Shown here piece by piece: positions 41,401-47,533 of a stretch of DNA of 47,533 bases. This stretch comes from Actinomycetes bacterium (GTDB lineage Bacteria > Actinomycetota > Acidimicrobiia > Acidimicrobiales > RAAP-2). The notes under the pieces were generated by a model, which was given only the letters and a program-made list of their open reading frames with translations, had not been told where the DNA came from and did not search any database. The position numbers and the translations under genes are program-made. The DNA lies in assembly GCA_021803085.1 (NCBI GenBank), contig JAJZMD010000100.1, forward strand, positions 1 to 47,533, read 5' to 3'. How positions within the stretch are numbered: position 1 is the stretch's first letter; every line of letters begins with the position of its first letter.

Positions 41401-41458
41401 AAACCTGCCGGCCACCGCCGCCGCCGAGACTGTCGCGGCCGGCGAGCGGGCGACGTGA
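38453..41458 (+). CDS. copA: Cu(I)-transporting P1B-type ATPase with tandem cupredoxin-like N-terminus
   Basis: 1001 aa from ATG 38453 (AGAGGTG upstream). One N-terminal helix is followed by two similar cupredoxin-like domains (about 38-125 and 160-245), each with Cys ([18 protein letters not shown]) and FxCGMxM (FACGMNM; FTCGMDM) as potential copper ligands. These replace the usual HMA domains. The ATPase part shows TGEP, the intramembrane C617-P-C619, phosphorylated Asp661 (DKTGT), SEHPLAQ, GDGIND, and YNTTG plus MALSSLSV in the last helices, the set expected for Cu(I) exporters. It exports cytoplasmic copper. Gene order with csoR supports copper efflux; whether the cupredoxin domains face outward depends on the single leading helix. 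Confidence 0.92.
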   Translation: MNSTDIAVIVADVAVAGGLGWWFFGPKKTAEAALAGGIQEVTVTVRGGYSPNRIRVRAGLPVRVTFDRQETGDCTSKVVFPDFGATADLPAFGKASLDLEPAEPGEYGFACGMNMIHGVMVVEGSGADGHDGARGATQATEAGELSETDAAVAEPADGGAIQEATVVVDGGYHPARVPAQAGVPLRIAFDRRDEGACSERVVFADIGVEATLASHETTTVELPALGAGSHGFTCGMDMLRGTIEVTEARPEPAPPLPAAQDGPASGGEPQQATRTGLHLRKRAKKSIPVVPPIVDDCCAVPKPATGEDGEAAERRAELKDLFWRVVVGSVLTVPVLFGVMAKDFFHPAWVPSILVNPWFGLATIAPVFVYTGWPIHRTGWLGLAHRSADMNSLVTLGATAAFLYSLVVTLAPGVAPAKVRGVYYEEVGFILTLILLGRFFEVRAKAGTGEAIRALLGLRARTATVLRDGAETELPIEAVAAGDVVLVRPGEKVPVDGEVVDGRSAVDESMITGEPLPVEKGVGDAVVGATVNGTGSLRIRATKVGSESVLAQIVEMVRRAQASRAPIQRLADQVSSFFVPAVVFVALGAFGLWFVVGPTPALTYAIIVAVSVLIIACPCALGLATPLAIMVGTGRGAQNGILFRNAEAIETSRRLDTVVLDKTGTITAGHPTLTDVLPSEGMEADELLRLVAAAEADSEHPLAQAVVAGAAAREAAVPRAERFESTTGQGVRAVVEGREVLVGNARLLQGSGVDVGDLPERAEALSAEGKTAILVAADGRAAGVVAVADPIKDDSLAAVHALQRLGLEVVMITGDARRTAEAVAHQVGITRVLAEVRPEDKAAEVARLQREGRRVGMVGDGINDAPALAQADVGLAIGTGTDVAIEAADVTLMSGSLAGVATAIGISRATMRNIRQNLTLAFGYNTTGIPIAAGLLYPFFGVVLSPMLAAAAMALSSLSVVTNANRLRRARTGRLAPESPAGRNLPATAAAETVAAGERAT

Positions 41459-41511
41459 CCGGCCATGCAACCGACCGTCAACACCGGACTGGAACTGAAA
41501 GGAGGACGACG

Positions 41512-41664
41512 ATGATCACCTTGCTGCTCCTGGTCGTCCTGGTCGGCGTCGGGCTGTGGCTCTTCGCCCGACGCCGACGGGGCGGCGGCATGGGCGGAGG
41601 CTGGGGGGGAGGTACCCGTTCCGATCGCCAGGACCGGTCCTCGTCACGGCGCGGAGGCTGCTGA
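41512..41664 (+). CDS. Tiny membrane protein ending in RRGGC
   Basis: 50 aa after AAAGGAGGACGACG. One helix (MITLLLLVVLVGVGLWLFAR), a Gly/Met patch (RRGGGMGGGWGGG) and a polar tail ending SSSRRGGC. Similar in plan to the 83-aa protein at 22535-22786. The terminal Cys could bind copper or be lipidated or oxidised; unknown. Confidence 0.7.
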   Translation: MITLLLLVVLVGVGLWLFARRRRGGGMGGGWGGGTRSDRQDRSSSRRGGC

Positions 41665-42956
41665 TGACCGGCGCCGAGACCTACGACGCGGTGGTCGTCG
41701 GCGCCAGCTTCGCCGGCCTGGCCGCCGCCGGCCAGCTGGCCGGGTCCGGTCGGGTGCTCCTCGCCGACCGAGAACCGATCGGGGCGGGCGAGACCTCCGC
41801 CTGCGGGACCCCACTCGCGGTCTTGGAGCGCCTCGACGCAGGCGACGCCCTCGAGCAGGTGTGCCCCGAGGTCGTGATCAACGTCGGTGACCGTCCGGTC
41901 CGGTTCCGTCCCTCGCGCCCGTTCGCCACCTTCGACTACGCCACGCTGTGCGGGATCCTCGCCTCCCGCCTGGAGGAGGTGGAGACGGCCGTGGCGCCGT
42001 TCCGGGGGATCGCAGACGACGGCGCCCTCCTGCTCGGCGAGCGCCGGGTGCGGGCGGAGGTGGTGATCGACGCCTCGGGGTGGCGGCGGGTGGTCGCCCG
42101 GGCGCTCGGGGCGCCGGCGGCCGACCGCGGCCATCTCTCGGCCGGCGTCGAGACCCGGGCGGCGAGAGGCGGTTGCGCCCTCGAGTTCTGGCTGCGCCCG
42201 CCCGGCCTGGCCAAGGGCGTGCACTGGGCCTTTCCCGGCGGGGACCACAGCCGGGAGGGCTCGGCCTCGTACGTCGGTGAGACTCGCGGGCTTCGCTCCG
42301 ATCTCGCCGGCTTCGAGGGCGTCGACGAGTTCCCGCCCCGCGCCGTGCACGGCGGGTGCTTCCCCTCCCGGCTCGGCCCCGCTGTCTGGGACCGGCTCTT
42401 CGTGGTGGGCGACGCCGCCGGACAGTGCCTCCCGCTCACCGGTGAGGGGGTCCGCCCGGCCCTCGTCTTCGGCCAGGAGGCCGGCCGCCAGGCCCGGGCG
42501 GTCCTCCTCGGCGCCCAGACCCTCGAGGCCGCCCTATCCCGCTACCGCGAGCGGGTCGAGCGGGCCCGGCGCGCCTACGCCGCCCTGGAGCGGTTCCAGT
42601 TCTGCACGATCCGCTGGCCGCTCGGCGTGGTCGGCCCGGCGGTGCGGGCGAGCTCGTGGGAGCCGCTCTCGCGCCGGCTGGAGTCGGTCTACTGGCACCT
42701 CGCTGACCCCGCCACCTTGGAGGTCGCACCCGGCACCCGAGGGCACAACACCCTGGCCGACGGCTGCTGCGAGACCGGGCCGGCGGTGGCCAGCCGAACC
42801 GAGCGCCCCACCCCGCCGTGGCCGGTCCTCGCGCCGTCTCCTGCTCGCAGCGACCACGGCCACCCCTCGGCGTGCGGCTGCGACGAGCCCGACCACTGCT
42901 CCGCCCGGCCGCCACGCGGTCGGGTCCGAGCGAACGCTGCGGAGGCTCGGCGATGA
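41664..42956 (+). CDS. FAD-dependent oxidoreductase, geranylgeranyl-reductase-like
   Basis: 430 aa; the ATG shares one base with the upstream TGA (TGATGA). The Rossmann dinucleotide fold reads YDAVVVGASFAGLAAAGQL, with a later FAD motif LFVVGDAAGQCLPLTGEGVR. This is the layout of the GGR/p-hydroxybenzoate-hydroxylase group. Residues about 370-430 are a disordered tail with a Cys/His cluster (SACGCDEPDHC). The substrate is unknown; possible roles are prenyl-lipid reduction or quinone chemistry. Its place in a copper operon is unexpected. Confidence 0.82.
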   Translation: MTGAETYDAVVVGASFAGLAAAGQLAGSGRVLLADREPIGAGETSACGTPLAVLERLDAGDALEQVCPEVVINVGDRPVRFRPSRPFATFDYATLCGILASRLEEVETAVAPFRGIADDGALLLGERRVRAEVVIDASGWRRVVARALGAPAADRGHLSAGVETRAARGGCALEFWLRPPGLAKGVHWAFPGGDHSREGSASYVGETRGLRSDLAGFEGVDEFPPRAVHGGCFPSRLGPAVWDRLFVVGDAAGQCLPLTGEGVRPALVFGQEAGRQARAVLLGAQTLEAALSRYRERVERARRAYAALERFQFCTIRWPLGVVGPAVRASSWEPLSRRLESVYWHLADPATLEVAPGTRGHNTLADGCCETGPAVASRTERPTPPWPVLAPSPARSDHGHPSACGCDEPDHCSARPPRGRVRANAAEARR

Positions 42957-43198
42957 CCGCCGGCGACTTCGCTGCCTTGGCGATCCCGCCGCTTCTCATC
43001 CGCGGGGCCGGCGACCCGAGCGCCCCCCTCGCTGCCGTGCGGTCCCTCGTCGCCTCGCTCCCCGGGGTCCGCATGGCGGTCCTCGCCGGCGACCACCATC
43101 TCGCGCTGCGCTGGCCCGAGGCCGTGGCCGGTCGGCTGACGCAGCTCCTGGATCACCCCGCCGCGGTGGCCGTGCCGGCCGGGGAGGTCGTCCGATGA
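42953..43198 (+). CDS. Alpha/beta-hydrolase C-terminal-like small protein
   Basis: 81 aa with 4-nt overlaps on both sides. IPPLLIRGAGDPSAPLAAVR and VRMAVLAGDHHLALRWPEAV match the last third of alpha/beta hydrolases, including the acid (GDP) and catalytic His (DHHL) regions. The nucleophile-bearing N-terminal part is absent. Either a truncated remnant kept in frame by coupling or a small protein with another role. Confidence 0.6.
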   Translation: MTAGDFAALAIPPLLIRGAGDPSAPLAAVRSLVASLPGVRMAVLAGDHHLALRWPEAVAGRLTQLLDHPAAVAVPAGEVVR

Positions 43199-43689
43199 GC
43201 TCGAAGAGCGTTCAAAGACGGGGGCGGGTGGTGGTTGGCGTCGACGACTCGCCCGCCGCCCGTGCCGCCCTCGCCTTGGCTGTCCAGGAGGCGACCTGGC
43301 GGGGCGGCGAGCTCCACGTGATCTCGGTCTGGTCGATGCCCGGCGGGCACGCCTCGCACGCCAGCGTGCCCGGCCCGTTGCGTGACGCCTGCGTGGAGGA
43401 AGCCCGGACGCTGGCCGACCGCCTCGTGCAGGAGATCCTCGGCTCGGACCCGCCGGCGCCGGTCGTGGTGGCCGTCGGCGAGCCGCCGGCCGCCCGGGCC
43501 CTCGTCGAGGCCAGCGAGCGGGCCGACCTCGTGGTGGTGGGCTCGAGAGGCCGGGGAAGGCTCGCCCGGCTCGTGACCGGCTCGGTGAGCGCCGAGGTCG
43601 TCCACGATGCCCGCTGCCCGGTCACCGTCGTCCCGCCCCCCCGGCACCCCCACGACCGAGCACCGGAGGACTTGGAGGCACTCCCATGA
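43195..43689 (+). CDS. Universal stress protein (UspA family)
   Basis: 164 aa. RVVVGVDDSPAARAALALAV forms the first strand and ATP-binding Asp. The nucleotide motif VVVGSRGRGRLARLVTGSVS fits the G-2x-G-9x-G(S/T) pattern, so ATP binding is likely. The final strand is CPVTVVPP. Coupled to the hydrolase-like ORF and to ftsH. Confidence 0.9.
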   Translation: MSSKSVQRRGRVVVGVDDSPAARAALALAVQEATWRGGELHVISVWSMPGGHASHASVPGPLRDACVEEARTLADRLVQEILGSDPPAPVVVAVGEPPAARALVEASERADLVVVGSRGRGRLARLVTGSVSAEVVHDARCPVTVVPPPRHPHDRAPEDLEALP

Positions 43690-45620
43690 CCCGACCGGCG
43701 ACCCCGCCTCCTCGAGGCGACCGTCCCACCCCGACCGCCCCGCCGCCTCCCCCGGCGTGGCGCCACGGGCTGTGGGCGATCGCTATCGCCGCGTCCGTCC
43801 TGCTGCTGTTCGTCCTGCCGGCCCTGCCGACCAAGAGCGTCCCTACCCACAACTTCACCTACTCGCAGTTCCTCGCGAACGTCACCTCCCACAAGATCAA
43901 GACCGTCACGATCGCCTCCGACGGCGCGGCGTCGGGGACCCTCGCCAACGGGCACGACTACACCACCCAGATCCCCGTCGAGCTGGCGGGCTCCTCGCTC
44001 CTGAGCCGCCTGGAGGCGGCCAAGGTGTCGATCGTGGCCTCGTCGCCGCGCGCCTCGTTCGGTTCCGAGGTGGTGTCGTGGGCCCTGCTCCTCGTGCCGT
44101 TCCTCGTGATCTTCTGGCTCTGGCGCCGCCTGTCGAAGGGCGCGATGGGCCAGATGCAGGGGGCGATGGGGGTGGCCAAGTCACGGGCCAAGGTCTTCGA
44201 CGCCGAACGCCCCGAGGCCACCTTCGCCGACGTCGCTGGCTACGCGGGCGCCAAGGGCGAGATCGCCGAGGTGGTCGACTTCTTGCGCCGGCCCGGCCGC
44301 TACCGCCGGGCGGGAGCGACGGCGCCGAGAGGCGTGCTCATGGTGGGTCCGCCGGGCACCGGGAAGACCCTCCTCGCCCGCGCCCGCGCCCGCGCCGTCG
44401 CCGGCGAGGCCGAGGTTCCGTTCTTCTCCGTCGCCGGCTCGAGCTTCGTCGAGATGTTCGTCGGCGTCGGAGCGGCCCGGGTGCGCGACCTCTTCCAAGA
44501 GGCAAGGAAGCGCGCGCCGGCGATCGTCTTCGTCGACGAGGTCGACGCCATCGGCAGCCGCAGGAACGGTTCCGGGGCGATCGTCTCCAACGACGAGCGC
44601 GAGCAGACCCTGAACCAGCTGCTCGCAGAGATGGACGGCTTCGACCTGGCGGAGGGGGTCGTGGTGCTGGCGGCCACCAACCGCCCCGAGGTGCTCGACC
44701 CGGCCCTACTGCGTCCCGGGCGCTTCGACCGCCAGGTGACGATCCCGCTCCCGACCCTGGCCGAACGGCGGGCGATCCTGGCCGTGCACTGCCACGACAA
44801 GCGCCTCGGCGGCGACGCCGACCTCCAGGTGGTGGCCCGGGGGACGCCGGGGTTCTCGGGGGCGGACCTGGCCAACCTGGCCAACGAGGCGGCCATCTGC
44901 GCCGTGCGGGCCGACCGGGAGGTGCTCGGTGCGGCCGACTTCGACGCCGCGCGCGACCGGATCCTGCTGGGGCGCCGCGAGGGGTCGAACGTGCTCCTGC
45001 CCCAAGAGAAGCACGCCGTGGCGGTCCACGAGGCCGGCCACGCCCTCGTCGCCGCCCTCTCGCCGCACGCCGACCCGGTCGCCAAGGTGACGATCCTCCC
45101 CGCCGGCCAGGCGCTCGGGGTGACCGAGCAGCTCCCCTTGGTCGAGCGCCACCTCTACGGCGAGGACTACCTCAACGAGTCCCTGGCCGTGCGCCTGGGC
45201 GGGCGGGCGGTCGAGCTCGTCTGCCTGGGCCCCGTCGGCTACCCCCAGGGCGGCTCGATGTTCTTGGGCTCGGGCGGAGGCGGGCTCTCGAGCCGGCCCA
45301 TCGCCGAGGCCACCCAGGCCGCCATCGACGCCGAGGTCGCCCGCCTGCTGCGAGAGGCAGAAGAGCGGGCGAGCGACCTGCTCGGCAACCACCGGGGCGA
45401 GCTCGATCGCCTGGTGGACCTGCTCCTCGAAGACGAGACGGTCGACGGCACCGCCGTCTACCAGCTGGCCGGCCTTCCCACACCCGGCGAGACCGCCGCG
45501 GCCACGACCATGGCCCCGAGGAGGGCTGCCGCTGCAGGGCCGGCCACGGCAGAGCCGGCCGGGATGCCCCGGGCGGCCGCCGTCGCCCGAGGCTTCGAGG
45601 CGGGGGGCGGGACCGGGTGA
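43686..45620 (+). CDS. ftsH: FtsH-type membrane AAA protease, atypical
   Basis: 644 aa. Two transmembrane helices (about 32-50, 138-156) flank a periplasmic domain. The AAA domain has GPPGTGKT (221-228), Walker [12 protein letters not shown] and the second region of homology [20 protein letters not shown]. Protease motif HEAGH is at 448-452. Two oddities: the helix after the P-loop contains RARARA where relatives have RA, encoded by three GCCCGC units; and after GGRAVELV the sequence jumps to CLGPVGYPQ, skipping about 35 residues that normally include the STGAxNDLxxAT segment with the third zinc ligand (Asp). ATPase function may persist, but proteolysis is doubtful. Probably a specialised paralogue. 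Confidence 0.9.
   Translation: MTRPATPPPRGDRPTPTAPPPPPAWRHGLWAIAIAASVLLLFVLPALPTKSVPTHNFTYSQFLANVTSHKIKTVTIASDGAASGTLANGHDYTTQIPVELAGSSLLSRLEAAKVSIVASSPRASFGSEVVSWALLLVPFLVIFWLWRRLSKGAMGQMQGAMGVAKSRAKVFDAERPEATFADVAGYAGAKGEIAEVVDFLRRPGRYRRAGATAPRGVLMVGPPGTGKTLLARARARAVAGEAEVPFFSVAGSSFVEMFVGVGAARVRDLFQEARKRAPAIVFVDEVDAIGSRRNGSGAIVSNDEREQTLNQLLAEMDGFDLAEGVVVLAATNRPEVLDPALLRPGRFDRQVTIPLPTLAERRAILAVHCHDKRLGGDADLQVVARGTPGFSGADLANLANEAAICAVRADREVLGAADFDAARDRILLGRREGSNVLLPQEKHAVAVHEAGHALVAALSPHADPVAKVTILPAGQALGVTEQLPLVERHLYGEDYLNESLAVRLGGRAVELVCLGPVGYPQGGSMFLGSGGGGLSSRPIAEATQAAIDAEVARLLREAEERASDLLGNHRGELDRLVDLLLEDETVDGTAVYQLAGLPTPGETAAATTMAPRRAAAAGPATAEPAGMPRAAAVARGFEAGGGTG
44376..44393. repeat. GCCCGC x3 in ftsH
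   Basis: Three perfect 6-bp units just after the P-loop codons. Two extra units compared with the usual sequence would explain the in-frame RARA insertion. Confidence 0.75.
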
Positions 45621-47533
45621 CCACCACCCATTCGACCAGGACAACGGCTGCGGCTCGCCGGGCCGGTCGACGCCGCGTTGCGGCGCGTCCCGGCCCGAGG
45701 TCCGTGTTCTCCTTGGACGGCTTCGACGCGGTGTGCTTCGACCTCGACGGGGTGCTGACCGACACCGCCAGCCTCCACGAGGCGGCCTGGACCGAGACCT
45801 TCGCCGCGCTGTTCGACCAGGTCCCCGCCGGCTCCGCCGGGCGGGTGCCGCCCGCCCCGTTCACCGCCGACGACTACCGCCGCCTGGTCGACGGCGAGCC
45901 GCGACTCGACGGGGTGCGCCACGTGTTGGCCGACCGCCGGATCGCCCTCCCCGACGGCGATCCCAGCGACCCGGCAGGGCTGTCGAGCGCCTGGGCCGTC
46001 GCCACCAGGAAGGACCGTCGCTTCGCCGAGCTGCTCGACCTCATGGGTCCACGGGTCTTCCCCGGGGTGCGGGTCCTCCTCGAGCGTCTGCGCGCGGCAG
46101 GGGTGCTGGTCGGGGTCGTCTCGGCCAGCCGCCACTGCAGGGACGTCCTCGCCAGGGCGGGCCTCGACGCACTGGCTGACGTGGTGGTGGACGGCCAGGT
46201 GGCCGCGGCCATGGGCCTTTTGGGGAAGCCCGACCCCGCCACCTACCTCGAGGCAGCCCGCCGCCTCGGCGTCGACCCGGCTCGCGCCGCGGTGGTCGAA
46301 GACGCCCTCGCCGGCGTGCAGGCAGGCCGGGCCGGCGGCTTCAGGGTGGTCGTCGGCATCGACCGCCACCGGCGCCCCGAGGCCCTCGTCGGGGCCGGGG
46401 CCGACCTCGTTGTCGCCGACCTGGGATCGCTCCAGCTCGAGGGGCCGGGGCCGCTCTCCGACGGCTGGCACCTCACCTACCACCCCGCTTCTGACCGGGG
46501 CGTCGGGATGCGAGAGACGCTTCTCACCCTGGCGAACGGCTACCTCGGCACCCGGGGGGCGGCGAGCTTTGCCCGTGACGACGGGGTGCACTATCCGGGC
46601 GCCTACCTTGCCGGTCTCTACAACCGGCTGCAGAGCCAGGTCGACGGCCTGGCGGTCGAGCGCGAGAGCATCGTGAACGTCCCGAACTGGCTTGCCCTCT
46701 CCTTCTCCGCCGACGGCGGTCCCTTCCTGGGCGAGCATGGGGTCGAGATCTCCGACGAGGAGCTGCGCCTCGACCTCGGAGCCGGGGTGCTCCGCCGCCG
46801 CTACCAGGTGACCGATCCTGCCGGGCGGCGCACGCGTGTCACCGAGCGGCGCCTGGTGTCGATGGCCGACCTCCACCTGGCCGCCATGGAGGTGGAGGTG
46901 GTGGCCGAGAACTGGTCGGGGACGCTCCTCGTGCGCTCGGGCATCGAGGCCGCCGGCTGCGCCGACCAGACGGTCGAAGCCCATCTCCTCTCCCACTGCC
47001 ACCTCGCCCCGGCCGGATCCGGCGAGGATCCCGGGGGGCTCGTGTGGCTGGCCGCCCGGACGACCCAGTCCGACGTGCTCGTCGCCGAGGCCGCCCGCAC
47101 CCGGGTCGAGCCGGCGTCGACGCCCCCGAGGCTGCGGCGCTCGCCCATTGCCGTCGACCACGAGCACCGCGTCGCCCTCGTCGCCGGGGCGCGATGCCAC
47201 GTCGAAAAGGTCGCCGCCGTCTACAGCGGCCGGGACCCGGCCATCTCGGAGCCGGTGGGGGCCGCCCGCCAGGCAGCCGCCGAGGCGCCGGGCTTCGACT
47301 CCCTCCTCGCCGCCCACGCCCGTGCGTGGGACCAGCTGTGGTCGGCCGCCCGCGTCGAGGTTGCCGCTGCCGGGCGGCCTGCCGGGGTCGTCAACCTCCA
47401 CCTGTTCCACCTCCTCCAGGTGGCCTCCCCCCACGTGGCCGAGCTCGACTGCGGGCTCGGGGCGCGGGGCCTGCACGGGGAGGGCTACGAGGGCCACGTG
47501 TTTTGGGACGAGCTGTTCGTCTTCCCCACCTTG
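45617..47533 (+). CDS. Beta-phosphoglucomutase-glycoside hydrolase family 65 fusion (partial)
   Basis: The frame is open for 639 codons from GTG 45617 (4-nt overlap with ftsH) to the window end. Residues about 35-270 are a HAD phosphatase/mutase: FDLDGVLTDTASLHEAAW (nucleophile Asp), VVSASRHC, GKPDP and VVEDALAGVQAG. From about residue 285 a GH65 N-terminal domain begins (WHLTYHPASDRGVGMRETLL), then LANGYLGTRGAAS and finally GLHGEGYEGHVFWDELFVFP at the start of the catalytic barrel. GH65 phosphorylases split trehalose, maltose or kojibiose to beta-glucose-1-phosphate, which the mutase converts to glucose-6-phosphate. The catalytic Glu lies beyond the window. Confidence 0.92.
   Translation, partial: MTTTHSTRTTAAARRAGRRRVAARPGPRSVFSLDGFDAVCFDLDGVLTDTASLHEAAWTETFAALFDQVPAGSAGRVPPAPFTADDYRRLVDGEPRLDGVRHVLADRRIALPDGDPSDPAGLSSAWAVATRKDRRFAELLDLMGPRVFPGVRVLLERLRAAGVLVGVVSASRHCRDVLARAGLDALADVVVDGQVAAAMGLLGKPDPATYLEAARRLGVDPARAAVVEDALAGVQAGRAGGFRVVVGIDRHRRPEALVGAGADLVVADLGSLQLEGPGPLSDGWHLTYHPASDRGVGMRETLLTLANGYLGTRGAASFARDDGVHYPGAYLAGLYNRLQSQVDGLAVERESIVNVPNWLALSFSADGGPFLGEHGVEISDEELRLDLGAGVLRRRYQVTDPAGRRTRVTERRLVSMADLHLAAMEVEVVAENWSGTLLVRSGIEAAGCADQTVEAHLLSHCHLAPAGSGEDPGGLVWLAARTTQSDVLVAEAARTRVEPASTPPRLRRSPIAVDHEHRVALVAGARCHVEKVAAVYSGRDPAISEPVGAARQAAAEAPGFDSLLAAHARAWDQLWSAARVEVAAAGRPAGVVNLHLFHLLQVASPHVAELDCGLGARGLHGEGYEGHVFWDELFVFPTL

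Noticed and set aside
45458..47497. Long minus-strand open frame opposite ftsH and the HAD-GH65 gene
   Set aside because: Antisense shadow; the plus-strand frame has HAD and GH65 motifs and runs through the window end without a stop.
1..47533. CRISPR arrays, rRNA and tRNA genes
   Set aside because: No regularly spaced repeats and no rRNA or convincing tRNA-like sequence were seen on either strand.
1..47533. Rho-independent terminators
   Set aside because: No GC-rich hairpin followed by a T run was found at gene ends; the T runs seen at the IS right end belong to its terminal repeat.

Overview
The window is very GC-rich with dense, overlapping genes. It suggests an actinobacterium, most plausibly an acidophilic, possibly iron-oxidising member of Acidimicrobiia. 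The evidence is a secreted repeat protein of a kind common there, sulfocyanin-like blue copper proteins, an F420-dehydrogenase-type subunit, and CsoR/SHOCT copper operons. The taxon is inferred from family content only; no rRNA or tRNA gene was seen.

Left part (1-13.9 kb), accessory and decaying: a secreted propeller-like repeat protein, an N-terminal remnant of a type I methyltransferase gene (hsdM) with a nonsense codon, and an unknown protein. Next comes a compact mobile module: a membrane-anchored VirD4/TraG-like pair whose ATPase is frameshifted by a third copy of an 8-bp repeat, a replication-relaxation protein, a small coupled ORF and a large serine recombinase. A graveyard follows, with fragments of CcdA, DUF3105, sulfocyanin and DoxX genes, and a recombinase-type HTH gene split by a 1.78-kb insertion sequence with perfect terminal repeats.

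Middle part (13.9-32 kb): a two-gene cluster joins a siroheme sulfite/nitrite reductase to an F420-dehydrogenase beta-type protein. This resembles a split version of the archaeal F420-dependent sulfite reductase. A PAS histidine kinase and a DUF3105-sulfocyanin pair follow. The pair diverges from a SHOCT-CsoR pair across a palindromic, CsoR-operator-like region. Then come an OmpR/HAMP-kinase two-component system, a thiol-redox cluster (glutaredoxin-like, CcdA, redoxin) and a reverse-strand operon encoding DoxX, an unknown protein, a second sulfocyanin, two more unknown proteins and a methyltransferase.

Right part (32-47.5 kb): a GAF kinase-NarL regulator pair, then a long chain of plus-strand genes mostly joined by 4-nt stop/start overlaps. 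It encodes SHOCT, CsoR, an ABC ATPase, a fused double ABC permease, DUF2892, a His/Met-rich membrane protein, a Cu(I) P-type ATPase with two N-terminal cupredoxin-like domains in place of HMA domains, a tiny Cys-ended membrane protein, a flavoprotein, a hydrolase-like fragment, UspA, an unusual FtsH lacking the segment that carries its third zinc ligand, and a beta-phosphoglucomutase-GH65 fusion that runs off the end.

Taken together this reads as a copper, thiol and electron-transfer island. Copper sensing (two CsoR copies), copper export and blue copper electron carriers sit together, a fossil third copy of the sulfocyanin locus lies 9 kb away, and mobile elements have reworked the left flank.
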